Shown here: one piece after another, positions 23,334 through 34,569 of the stretch
Numbering within the stretch: position 1 is the first letter of the stretch
Layout: each line of letters opens with the position of its first letter
From: Ciona savignyi
Lineage: Eukaryota; Chordata; Ascidiacea; Phlebobranchia; Cionidae
Direction: 5' to 3'
Assembly: GCA_000149265.1 (NCBI GenBank)
Contig: CH002364.1
Location: 143,355 to 207,354, forward strand
DNA: 64,000 nucleotides
The notes under the pieces: generated by a model
What the model was told of the DNA's origin: nothing
The model's input: only the letters and a program-made list of their open reading frames with translations
Databases searched by the model: none
Program-made: the position numbers and the translations under genes

Positions 23334-23422
23334 CTCAGCTTACTTGTTTTTTTTACATACTGCACGTGATCACTATAAACAACTTACAAGTGTACACCTG
23401 GGTATGTGGACGTATATAGTAT

Positions 23423-26400
23423 TTATACCAGTCCGAATGCAGGGTAGGGTGCAGGAATAAGGATATCTTTTGCTTTATGGGCAGGATATAAACCATGTAA
23501 AAATGTTCGTCGGTTGTACCCGCCGGTCAAGTATTCGTGATGAAGAAATGGTATCTTTTGAATTTTGTCGCCAATTTTCAGTTCAAGTTCGCACGTCCAA
23601 CTTCTCATAACTTTCGTGGTACTTCTGTGTTGCGTGTCATTACATTTGATGAAGGAAGGGGGGTTGTGATCCATGATGGCAACCTGGTGTTGACCTTTTT
23701 CGCCGCAGTATGAATGCCGATCATCTAAGCTAATTGTTTTAAAACTAGGATCCATTGGTAAGGTCTGTCTCAGTTGGTATACCAATCTTCCAATCTGAAA
23801 CATTAAATTTATTATTTTAAATTTTAAACAACCGGTTCTAAGTAACAAGAGTAACCGTTAGAATATACTGTGCTCACGGCACCCATCACTCTTGCAACGC
23901 TTTAAATCGATTAAGACATTGCTGCAGTTTTTGTTGAGACAATTAAGTTGCTGGGTTCGGACAAGGCCTGTTAATTGTTTGCCCAAGCGCATAACTGACT
24001 GGATAACTGCATCCCATCCTATACTGACTTTAATTACTTATGTTCGACTAGGTAACGTATGAGTTCGCCGAGGTAACATACGGGCCAGGTTTACCCCAAT
24101 TCGGCCTTTCGTATTAATATAGGGGCAGACTACTCAAGCGATTTTGTCTTATAACTTACATTAGAAGAAACCGTCACGACAACAAAGTCACATTCTTTTA
24201 AAAGAAAAGTATCAAATAAGATCCCGTTGGTCGCCGAGTCGCTGTTTCTGTTCACTACATTGAGCATGTAGTCACTGACATATGTAATGAACTTGTATTC
24301 CGGGTATCTGTTTTTAGAAGGTAAAAAATAGTGATAGATATTGTCGGATGGGAAACCAAATTTGTACGTTCTTTTGTGTGTTTTACTTATAAACGATGAT
24401 AAAAGGATAGGAGAAAAAAAGGAAACTGTCACACTGAATAAAAGCATTTAAATTCTAATCCTGGCCCATAACAAGCTGCATTAGACAAAACAGACACTCT
24501 CAAATCTTAGGGAGTGTTTTTTTTCCCGTTATTTTTCCTCTTTTCGACACATAAATAATGGAGTCAATAGTATACTATTTGAGTTGGATATAAATCTATA
24601 TTTAAAAAAAGCTGATTCATGATGTATTTGCCCAACTGTTTTTCCAAATATGTCGGAAGAAATAAACAAAAAAACGTACTTTGTATTTGCTGACTTGACA
24701 AGTTCAGCGTCATCTGTAGCAAGGTAAACGCGTCTGATCACTTGCTCTTCAGGATGCTGCAGCATATACCGGTCATACCAGCTTTCAACATGGTCCATGT
24801 ACCTTTCAAGATCCAAAAAATCGGCTTCTCCGATTTTATCTCTTCTCCTAACGTGGATCCTATTCGGAGAATTATATATAATTAATCGTGTATCAATCCT
24901 TTAATGTGGATTCATCAAAACCATTACCCTGCTATTGGGTGGGCGAATTTGATTTTCTCTTTTCGCTAAGTTTGCTCTTAACTTGTTTCTGTAGGCGTAC
25001 GATGTAACTGACGACTTGTCCTGTCCACCATGCGCTTGGTCAGTGTGGACTCGTTTGATTCTCGGAAGAAGTTTATCAGGGATTGTCCCAGGAAGCGTGA
25101 GTTACTGCCAAATGCTCCGTTAATGGTGATGGTGACAACTTCATCTTTCTGTGAAGTTGCATCTTTCTGTATTTCAGCTGCAATATAAAGTCGCGCGAAA
25201 CCTTTTTATGAGTAGACATGACATAATTTAAGTACTGTCGGTTTGCCGAATTTTTCTTTCGCATTGGTTCGGTTAAAATCGAATACGTTTTCTGGTCAGT
25301 GAATTTCATTTTACCTCAGTGGATAGGTTTGTTTAACTGTTATATTGTAGCAGTTTATCTTTAGTGTTCAACATTTACCCTGGTTAACCGTTTCTTTTGA
25401 AGCATTCCTTCTCTTTAGAAATAGTTGTCACCCATGTACGAATCTTTACCTGTAGAAATGTCAACCTTAAGCTTAGCAGTTGTGTCATTAAACAAAGTAC
25501 TTGGAACACATCTCTTAAACTAGGGTAAATCGGTTGTGTTTTTTTTCATTAACGGCAATAACGTTGTTCATACGTAACGTTTATAAAGACAGTAAAACAA
25601 AACTAACTCACATTTTCACTCCAGTGACTTCGCAAAATTTGTTCTATTGACACAAGTGTCACTCGGATATTTAAAAGTTGCGTTGATGCCAGGGTAGGCA
25701 ATCAGTTGGTTCAAGTCATATTGCATCGATCTAGCTTCCCCCACAGCAACAAACATGCAAATTTCATACATGTGCACTATGCAACCGAACCCACACGACG
25801 TGTGTTTCAACGAACAGTGCAATTTATTCGCCTTTTGACAGTTGTTTGGGTTCTGGTGACAACGTCTGGCTGGTTAGTTCATTAGTAGGATATGTTAAGT
25901 GCGGCACCAAGAATACAGGTACGAAACTGGTCGCTAGCTATACGGTTGTGTCATAGGGCGGATGTGTCATAGTTAGGTTATTAAAGGTTTCGCTAACCTA
26001 TAAACATCGGATTAAACAAATCACAATTATAAATTTAGAAGTCAGTTGTTTTTATAACCTGAAAAATACCTGAAACCTTTAATAACCTAAAAACAATGTA
26101 GAAATATTTACATCATATTGAACACGTTACAATACCCTCCGAGAGGTAATCTGATCAGCACCTATCATCATACAACCCAAACCAATGACTATCGTATGCC
26201 AACTCACATACCTGTGATGTATGAATGATATTTTGAGCAATGTCATTTAGTTTTTGTATCTCCTCGCTGTCTTCTTCAGTCGACAAATTTCGAAGTAGCT
26301 CCAAATCGTTAATAAGGGAGCTAAAGTTTAAAATAAATGAGTTTAAAATACCAATAGAGTATCGGATGGGATACTTATTTTATTCCAGAGACAAAATGCA

Positions 26401-27569
26401 AAGTAGTTGTTAAAACACCGGCAATCCGAAGTTAAGAATATATTTTCCTTTCCCGCACCGCATTACTTGGTACTGACGGACTGACGCGAAGTTAACATAC
26501 GAGTTAATACATGATTAGGATAGGATATTCATGTTTATCCCCGTGAATGGGAAAACCAAGGGGGTTAACACATGGCAATTGTCGGATCACCTCGCCCACC
26601 GTCGGGTTATCTGAGCTATTGCAGTGTGTTGTATAATGATAGACACGTTTCTTCAATTTGGTAGAAACCATTAATCCGCTGGATTCAGGCAATGTCCGTA
26701 AAGTGCCTTGCCCAAGGACACAATTAACCGACTAGTAGCTAGCGATCAGATTCGCATCTACAACCTTTCGATTGAAAGGCGACGCACGTAACCGTTAGAC
26801 CAAACGGTCGGATGCTTGACGTACTGTAATCATCTAACCAACATACAGGCAAGTTACTAGCATTTCTTACTTTTCCAATGGCCCTGACAGCCTCTTAAAA
26901 TGTGCTAAGATCGATTTCGTAGCGTTTGGTTTCATTTGGCCCAATCTTTCGGATTGATGACGAAATAGCTCCACGAGTTGAGTGTTTTTTTTCATAGCAT
27001 TTTTAATTAGGTCTTTGGTTTGGTAATCGAAGTAGGTTTTCTGCGGATTAGCATTTGGACTCCGTACTCTTCTTGGTTCTGTTGTTTTCGAAAGTTTGTC
27101 CACTGGCGTCGAGTGTTCGGATGACTTGATTGACCGTACGCTTTCCTTGTGGCTGTTTCCTGGCGTTCTAACAGATTCGTAGAACTTACCGCCGTGTAAT
27201 TCAAAAATCAAATAGCCGTCCTCGTACCTTTTTATAGACACAAAAGTTGGTTTCACGGTAGGTAGTTTAGGAGATAATGTTCTTTATTTCCGAGGGTAAC
27301 ACATGCGTTATGAAGCGGGCAATGTTCAGACTCGTACCGACAGATCAATAAAAGAACTTTTTTGAATTGTCAACCTTACCTTACTTTTTGTACAATATTT
27401 GTAATGGGATAAAAGTGGGTATCCATGCAATCTTCCGGTATCCAATCTTAAAAGTCTATTTAGACGATTAACTTACCGTGAGACTTTCAGGGTAAAAAGA
27501 ATACAGCCAAGGATATATCAAGGATAGTAGACCAACCAGCAATTTAAATTTAAGCACATTAACTGCCAT
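23423..27569 (-). CDS. FUT8: FUT8-like alpha-1,6-fucosyltransferase, eight exons, frame broken by homopolymer indels
   Basis: Golgi type II enzyme that adds core fucose to N-glycans from GDP-fucose (family role). Exons, 5' to 3': 27569-27477, 27220-26871, 26320-26212, 25852-25612, 25148-24928, 24859-24680, 24307-24160, 23794-23423. Exon 1 encodes a signal anchor (LLVGLLSLIYPWLYSF). Exon 2 is stem; exon 3 is a helical segment. Exon 4 has SCGFGC. Exons 5-6 give FAHPIAGIHVRRRDKIGE, the donor-binding HVRR-DK motif, and YLATDD. Exon 7 has ILFDTFLL and VSSN, where human FUT8 has FSSQ. Exon 8 has SLDD and an SH3-like C-terminus. Exon 4 needs one T fewer (25634-25637). Exon 5 needs one C more (25091-25092) and one A fewer (24960-24963). 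With those, all phases agree. Consensus error is likelier than a pseudogene, but a pseudogene is possible. Confidence 0.82.
26516..26815 (-). mobile_element. Full-length tRNA-headed SINE, the best-preserved copy
   Basis: On the minus strand: head with GGTTGTAGATGCGAATCTG, core TGTCCTTGGGCAAGGCACTT, GGTTTCTACCAAATTGAAGA, CCGACGGTGGGCGAGGTGAT, AACCCCCTTGGTTTTCCC and GGGGATAAACATGAATATCC with repeated TATCC at the end. It lies in a FUT8-like intron. Confidence 0.88.
27477..27569 (-). CDS. FUT8: FUT8-like exon 1: start codon and signal anchor
   Basis: ATG at 27569-27567 followed by MAVNVLKFKLLVGLLSLIYP, an uncharged stretch preceded by two lysines, typical of a type II anchor. Donor GTAAGT at 27476-27471, phase 0. 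The next exon begins GAC at 27220 in phase 0. Confidence 0.7.
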
Positions 27570-28324
27570 AAGGTAATACTTTCTAAAAATATATTAACAA
27601 TTATTTTAAAACGTGGCAACCAGGCTATATGTCTGTGACGATCAGTTGCCGAGCCAGATTTAATAATTCAACCGGTCTATGCAGCGATTTAAAAAAAAAT
27701 CATTTCCTTGCGCAGTTAATGGAAAATATCACTCAAGCTTCAAAGCGTGAGTGAAGAATCATACCGGACGCCTAAACCATCAAATTAAATAATACTACGC
27801 GAGAAGAGCAGTATTAAGCACTTTTAAATGGCATTGGAAATAAACAATTTTGGTACCCCTTATTTATTTTTATTTTACTGCCTATGGAAAATACCCGCAG
27901 CTTATTAGCGTAGCCAATGTTAAATCAAACTGCGGGTCGTACGGCATTTACACTTAATCGCCATACACGTAATGGTGTATTTAATAATGTCTTGTGTGAT
28001 TGCAATCTGAATTAAACAAAACCGATTTGTAATAAACTTTAAAAGATATTATCCAGCTAGGCTACCATCACTTTACTATTGCTTATAACCAAACTATAAG
28101 AGGCTGACTAAATAATACCAGCAATGAGATGGGGAATAGTACTGCGGATATTGATGATAGATGAACTTAGACACTGACATATAACAATAAAACGAATCGT
28201 ATGCAGCACAGCAATATAAAACTCATTGTTTGTTTCTATCTTATTGTTATAATTGTTAAGTCACGCATGTGTAACGATTTATTTTCTATAGCTCTGGAGA
28301 ATAGCCTATATCATAAGGATTTTT

Positions 28325-28440
28325 ACCGGTCTTAGTTTCAAACCCACGATGGGCACCTCTCTAAAACTGTTTATTTTTATGTAGGTCGGTATATGTTTTG
28401 ATCGCGTTAACCATTCGGCTACATGACCATTCATATTATA
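28325..28440 (-). mobile_element. Short tRNA-like SINE, minus copy
   Basis: Plus strand shows TTTCAAACCCACGATGGGCA and GATCGCGTTAACCATTCGGC, the reverse of the B-box and A-box parts of the copies at 21169 and 21298. Confidence 0.6.
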
Positions 28441-28659
28441 AGGATTCCTACTAACCACATTTACTAAAACACCGAAAACTTTTAACAGCGTACGGGTTAT
28501 AATAAGTGATGGGATTTAAGAGGTTCACATGAGTTTGTTCGAACCCGTTCTTGAACCGTCAGGATAATCACCGATCCGATTCTTGCTTTTTTACAGACTC
28601 TAGTCCTTTCAGGAATCCTGTTGTTAGTAAGTACGATACAAAAGAGAACCTACCTGTTT

Positions 28660-28860
28660 GTCCGGCCGGTTAGTATAAGTCCAGCGGATTAATGGGTTCT
28701 CTAATTAAAGGAACGTGTCTATCCTACACAACCCACTCTACAATAGCTCTGGCTACCCGACGGTGGGCGCAAGGTGATTTAACGATTGCCCGTATGTTAA
28801 CCCCTTTAGTTTTCTCATTCACGGGGATAAACATGAATATCCTATTCTATCCTATCCTCA
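28660..28860 (+). mobile_element. tRNA-headed SINE, 3' two thirds
   Basis: CCAGCGGATTAATGGGTTCT through CCGACGGTGGGCGCAAGGTG to ACGGGGATAAACATGAATAT and a run of TATCC units. Confidence 0.8.
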
Positions 28861-29612
28861 TACATTCTTTTAAGTGATTCGAACGGCCAATACACTCCTG
28901 TTATGCGCTTATTAATATTTATAAATTTGGCGAAATGTTAAAACCGGTATATCCAACTAGAGCATCCTTGTTTTAATTGGATAAATTAACCCACCACCAG
29001 CATATTATATATTTTATAATTACTCAAATATTAATCATCATACCTTTTTATTCTTTTTTATATCAAATAAAAAGTAAAAATATTCTTGCTGAAACCAGAA
29101 GCACGTTCCTGATGCCTCCGTTGATAATTTCTAGATGCGGGCGATCAAAAATCTTGAGCAAAAATGGCGGCTATGAAATCATGTCTGCTTAACAGGATGT
29201 ATATATGACTTTGGTTGAAAAAGCTGTATAAAACCTGGTGAAGATACGGGGGAATCCCCTTACCGTGATTCACCTCTTTAAAGTTTGGAAGTATACATTG
29301 CAATATTGTTTTTATATTTTCAAAAAGATATTACTTGTAAATTTAAGTTTCAAACAGAAAATGCCAAGCTAGAGTACTACTTATTATTTTGTACCCTACA
29401 ACTATATTCCATGTCAATCTGCTTAATAGCTTAGCCTTATTCAATATCATAAAAAGGTCCAAAATAAATAGGATAGACTTTTCATTTATCTAAGATAAGA
29501 CGTAGTGGGTGGTATAAAACTGACATGCCACAATATCGTATTTTCACTGTCAGATTACTAAAGAGGTTTTGCTTGTATTAAAGTTATTGGAGACAGTTAC
29601 ACCCAGTAACTT

Positions 29613-29833
29613 GGTACCTCTAAATACTATACAGAATCGCTTGGACCGCTTAGATCGCATGGAGCGCTTAGATTGCTTAATATACTTCGTAATTACAAAA
29701 GCCATGATATTAATGTTAGGGTTGGGGTTAAAGTTAGTTCTTGGGTTGAGATTAGTGTTTGGAACAGGGTTAAAATTACTTTCTATAGCAATCTAAGTGA
29801 TCCAAGCAATCCTGTATTATTTAGAGGCACCCC
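29613..29833. mobile_element. MITE with long imperfect inverted ends built from 9-bp repeats
   Basis: The left end GGTACCTCTAAATACTATAC and the reverse complement of the right end GGGTGCCTCTAAATAATAC pair over about 45 bp. The arms include 9-bp units of the type CGCTTGGAC / CGCTTAGAT. The middle contains GGGTTGGGGTTAAAGTTAG and TTAGTGTTTGGAACAGGG. Confidence 0.7.
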
Positions 29834-29979
29834 ACTAACTCACTGGCTTAAGGCGACGCCCAACTAGTGGTTCACCCAAAGCCAAACAATGGACTGAAAA
29901 CAATCAAAACCAAGCTGGCGGGTAGTTTTGATTCATTATTTTCCACTAGTCTGATGTGCTAACTGTAGCTAATCTGCCA

Positions 29980-30140
29980 GGCTGCCTCTAAATACTACAG
30001 GACCGCTTGGACCGCTTGGAGCGCTTGGGTTACTTAGATTGCTATGGAAAGTAATTCTAACCCTGTCCCAAACACTAATCTCAACCCCAGAACTAACTTT
30101 AACCCTAACCCTAACATTAATATCATGGCTTCTCCTATTA
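29980..30140. mobile_element. Truncated inverted copy of the 29613 MITE
   Basis: CTGCCTCTAAATACTACAG and the 9-bp repeats are followed by the reverse complement of the middle of the first copy (AACACTAATCTCAACCCC). The second arm is missing. The two copies face each other across about 150 bp. Confidence 0.65.
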
Positions 30141-30511
30141 GATAATTTGTTTGTGAAGCTGGGATATGATTTTTGTCAATATGTAAAATACCATTTAAGA
30201 AGAACCGAAAATAGTAATTTTTGTGGATAACCAAACATGGGTAAGTGATAAATTGTCGTTTTAAGTTTAACATTAATAACCACTATTTTGTTCTTTATTT
30301 ACAAATTCATACCAAAAATGTTAAAACAGGAATAAATTTGTACACTAATCGTTAAACATAATATCTACCAGTACTTATCTTGTGATATATTTAATTACTG
30401 CACTTGCAGACATAATAAAAATATGAGAACTTGAAAATTAGCACATAATGACTATTTAATCGCTTATATAGTATCTTCAAGAATAAGATACTGAAGTCCT
30501 ACCAAATAGCT

Positions 30512-30728
30512 TGTTAGGCTAGTGCATTGCCCTTTAGTTGAAGGCAGCTGAAACTGGTGGATAGCTAGTAGAGTGTGGCTTTGGGCAAGATAATTAGAAA
30601 ATATTTCATGAACCAAGTGAAATTTGGGGTTCTATTAAATCAAACTTTTAAATCATATACAACATCTTTGGTAAACTGCGGGTGGTTGAGATGCAATCTG
30701 ACAATTATCCATGTGAAAACGCCATATT
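30512..30728 (+). mobile_element. Diverged tRNA-headed SINE abutting the kinase start
   Basis: AGTGCATTGCCCTTTAGTTG, CTTTGGGCAAGATAATTAG and TCTGACAATTATCCATGTG mark head, core and tail. The kinase ATG (30735) follows within about 10 bp of the last recognisable part. Confidence 0.65.
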
Positions 30729-30734
30729 TATATA

Positions 30735-33700
30735 ATGACAGAACAATCTACCTTGATCGGGCGAGTGTATCAAGCAGAAGACATCTATCTTTCAAAGGAT
30801 GATTTACAAAACCCTCTGGGGGGAGGTGGTTTTGGGGGTGGTTGTGCGTGCATTTACTCCTAAACTTGGGGTGGTTGCAGTCAAGCGCTTGGAATTTAAG
30901 GCTGCTGGGGTGAAACCAATAGAAGATTTAATCCAAGAGTAATTTTTAAATTCCTCTTCTTATAAAACTATGTATTTATTTATTCATATTAAACTTCATG
31001 TCATACTGGTGTGTTACAACAGTAATCAAGGCTAATGACCAACAGAACACTTATTATTAATGGGTTAGAATACTACTGGTTAGAATATTTATTTGTTATG
31101 TGGGACTATGACAGTTGTTATATAACACCGCCGTCAGACTACCTTGTGCTGCAAGTCGGGTTAGCAATGCTAAATACAGTGTGTTGTGTGACTGTGTATA
31201 ATATTCCACTTTGCAGAATGCCTGATGAAGTAAAGAATATGCATTTGTTGAACCATGATAACATTCTGCGAATGCATGGATTCACAGTATGGCAAGGCTA
31301 CTTGGGTATCATTTTGGATTATATGCCAGTTGGTAACTTAGACAACTTTCTGGACAAAGTCACACCATCCCTTTCCATGCGTTTGAAGTTTGCACTTGAT
31401 GTCTCTAATGCTCTTTGCTACTTGCATGCTTTTGAAAAAGACACCAGGATTGTACATGGGGATATAAAACCTCAAAATGTACTATTAGATGATAGACTTC
31501 GTGCTAAATTGATTGATTTTGGGACATTTCAAATAGCTGCGTACACAAGTGCACAGAGCAGATTATCTACTGATCAGAATAAAACAAACAACGCACATTC
31601 CATCAATTACTGTTCTCCAGAGTATTTAAAAAAACCATTTGGTCGTCGAAGTACACCACAAGATATTTATAGTTATGGAATGTTTCTCTACCACTTACTT
31701 AGCTGCAAGGTTCCCTTTAGTGAACATCAGAATGATGAATTTATTAAGGGAGCGATTATAGGTGGTCAACGGCCAATACTCAATCCAGAAAATATTCTTC
31801 AAGGCTCCAAAACTGGTGAAAAAAAGTTTTATCATTGCATGCAGAAAGTAATGAATCAGTGTTGGGATCAGACTCCAGATAAGCGTCCCAAAATTTCTCA
31901 AGTAAGAGAACAACTTCAGGAGGCCTTTTTTGCTGATAACCATGATAGAAACCTGGGGTTAGAACTGGCTGAAGACGCACTGCATTTGTTGAAAAAACTA
32001 AATATTAAATTAGAACCTATAGAGCTAAAAAAAGAAAGAACGCTAAAAGACTTTAAAAAAGAATACATCAAAACACATGCTGCTTCATCAATAGTTGAAA
32101 ACGCTGCAACAAATTCTGTTGAATTAGACAATACTGGCAGCACAATGTCTTATATTTATAATGATTCTGAAACCCCTCCGAAATCAGTAAGTCAATCTGA
32201 AAATGTAATGTCGGTTAAGAATTCAAGCTTGGGTAAAGTTAGCGATCCGGCATTTCCAGAAAAGGTAAAAGTTCCACGGAAAGTCGCATTTGTATCACCA
32301 TCAACAGTTGACAGAGAGGATGATAAGGTACAACAGGAAAAAACAATGATCCGAATGAAAAGCGCCCCAAAAAGCCCTGACAGAAGTCATTTTAACCCTA
32401 AGGGGGTTTTTAAAATCTCCTGTATCCACAAAACAGTCAGATGCACACCAAAATTCAAAATCAACACTACATACATCAGCTGAAATCAGCAAAGATAAGG
32501 GTAAGTTATTAAGCCACTAAGTACATTACAGTTAGGGATGTTTATTGCTAAATTTATATTTAAATAGGAAATGATACAAAATTGTTTTCCGGCATTGACA
32601 AGTGATTATGGTGGCCAGAATTAGTTTTACTTAAAACATATTCATGCAATTACACAGAAAGTGATAAAATTTCGGAAAAATTTGATATTGTAATAAAAAA
32701 CATGAGATATTATTTTTATGTTGTTACTTTGCAACAAAAACTATTTTTTTCTTGCCCTTTCTATTCGTAAAAGCTGACCTTGAACCTTGTACATAAATTT
32801 TTTTTAATGCGGTTTGGAAATTTTTATTTGAAATTACTAATTTTAATCTAGATCAGTATACTGCAACACACTACTGTGCCACAAGCCAATGCTAGGTGTA
32901 CCGCAGTAATATAATAATGTTTTTTAAAAACGGTTTTACGACTTTAAATATTAATGCTATTAGACACTTTGCTAATATAATATCAAATGTATACAACTTG
33001 TTAGTCCCATTTGTACAATTTTTACTGCAATATGCCGTCAAATTTAGTAAGTTTCTGAATGTGCTTTTAATTGAAGAGCATTAATCTATATTAACTTATT
33101 GGGATAATGACATGCCTACTTACAGTTTACTATTACTATTTTACTATTAGTTATAAATGACCTTTGGGCTTTGGTATCCCCAATGTTGGTTTAAATCCTA
33201 ATAATGTGCATAAATCCTCCTACTATGGATGTGTCACAGGTCCATACCCGCAAGATTTTGGATCAACGTTTGTGTCTTTTACCGACACAGAGACAGGAAG
33301 TGCTGATCATACATTTGGTATCGGCTCAAACAGTTTTTTACTCGGTGGGTTCATGGTAACAGTATATTCTTCAATAATTTATTGAGTAGGCTAATGATTA
33401 TTTACATTTCAAATATGGCATGCTAAATGGAGGGAAGGAGGGAAACTGCACAATAAACTGAAGATTATGGCATTCGAATTATTTTTCTACATTGGGTTGG
33501 AGTAACAATAGCTTTTGTTTTGAAATTAGTGTTTAGGGCAGAGTTAAAATTAATTTCCATAGTTTTAGTGGGCAGTTTTCCTTCTACCCTCCTTTTAGTA
33601 TTGCCCAAATTAAGGTACAGGCATGTTCGGAGAAAAATATAATTCTGGTTTTTAGGGCAACAAATTATAACATTAGAAAGATGAAAATTATAATAAGAGT

Positions 33701-34569
33701 TTGATGGTTATATTTCTACTTGATGATTAATTTCAGATGATGCTAGCGTCTGTATAAAGAACGAACGGTATGCAGAAGCTATTGAACTTTTACAGAAATA
33801 TACAGTAGAAAAGGGTAATGCAATGGATCAATTTAATCTGGATATGAAACTGGCTTTTTGCTATTTTAAAGAAATGCAACGAGAAAAAGGAAATCGTATT
33901 TTCGAAGCAGCTTTTAAGAAAATGGATCAAACAGAACCATCCAAAAAAAGAGCGGGTGGTCTTTTCGAAATTGCTGAATTGTACAGGCAAAATGGCCTGG
34001 AATCTCGGGCCATGTTTCTGTACTCTTCAGTTGCACGGATGTTTGGTGATTCGAAGCAGGAAGTGAGTGCTTCCAACGTCGCTGTTATAAATAAGTGCTT
34101 GAATGGGATGATGCAGAATGATGAGCAATTAAAGGATGGGACACCGGGAAAAGAAAAAAATATCGAAATATTTCGCGGAATATTGCAGAAAATAAGTGAG
34201 CTTAAAGATAAACATCCAAACATGCCTGAAGCTATATCCTTGGGTTTTTATTACCTTGCTCGTTGCTACTCACAGAGGAGTGACGGTAAAAAATCGTCGC
34301 ATTATAACAAGCGAGCAGTGCAGGTTATGCAAAGTGCTCACCCAGATTCCTACAAGAAGTTTTATATGGTTGGTTATTGCATGCATAATTTAGCAGCAAA
34401 TCAAGAAAAAATTGGTCTACATCATGAGGCGATGCAATATTTTCAAAAAGCAATAGAGTACTTGGAGGTGGCAACTGACTGGAACTCGAATGAGGACAAA
34501 GAGAGAGAAATATCGCACACCCACGGATGTTTGGAATCTCTTCGTCGGAAAATGAGAAATATTGCTTAA
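30735..34569 (+). CDS. IRAK/RIPK-like (TKL) protein kinase with TPR-like C-terminus, four exons
   Basis: Exons 30735-30938, 31217-32500, 33151-33344, 33737-34569 (TAA). The start gives MTEQSTLIGRVYQAEDIYLS. The Gly-rich loop is LGGGGFG, the ATP lysine is in VAVKRLEF, the catalytic loop is HGDIKPQNVLLD (HGD instead of HRD, as in IRAK/Pelle), the metal motif is LIDFGTF, and the activation segment ends SPEYL. A Ser/Lys-rich linker follows, then exon 4 with helical pairs such as FEIAELYRQNGLESRAMFLY and LARCYSQRSDGKKSSHYNKR that read as TPR-like repeats. Splice phases agree only if one G is dropped at 30834-30838 and at 32402-32406, and one T is added near 33162-33164. Sequence translated upstream of 31217 in the same frame as exon 2 is intron. 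No death domain is seen. The substrate is unknown. Confidence 0.8.
33424..33610. mobile_element. MITE in kinase intron (AGGAGGG-ended family)
   Basis: The left end has GGAGGGAAGGAGGGAAACTG; the right end has CCTCCTTTTAGTATTGCCC. The inside shares GATTATGGCATT and GTTAAAATTAATTTCCATAG with 11130-11305 and 54200-54390, and with the middle of the 29613 element. Confidence 0.6.

Larger units (their letters stand above)
21563..23422. other. Intergenic region before the FUT8-like gene
   Basis: It holds one SINE (21905-22115) and, at about 22340-22580, a diverged piece of the 337-bp repeat family (TCACATTTGGTGAAAAGTTA, ATCATGATTCTCA). No supported gene; a 75-residue ORF at 22849-23076 has no homology signal. 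Confidence 0.55.
27570..29612. other. Intergenic region with SINE fragments
   Basis: Upstream of the FUT8-like gene. It holds a minus-strand tRNA-like SINE (about 28325-28440) and a plus-strand SINE tail (28660-28860). No coding exon is supported. Confidence 0.55.

Noticed and set aside
30095-30115. Telomere-like CCCTAACCCTAAC
   Set aside because: Only two to three units, embedded in a MITE whose other copies carry degenerate versions; not an interstitial telomere.
31035-31216. Sixty residues ahead of the kinase in the long ORF
   Set aside because: They lie before a clean TTTGCAG acceptor at 31211-31216 and have no kinase character; exon 1 at 30735-30938 supplies the glycine loop and lysine in the right phase.
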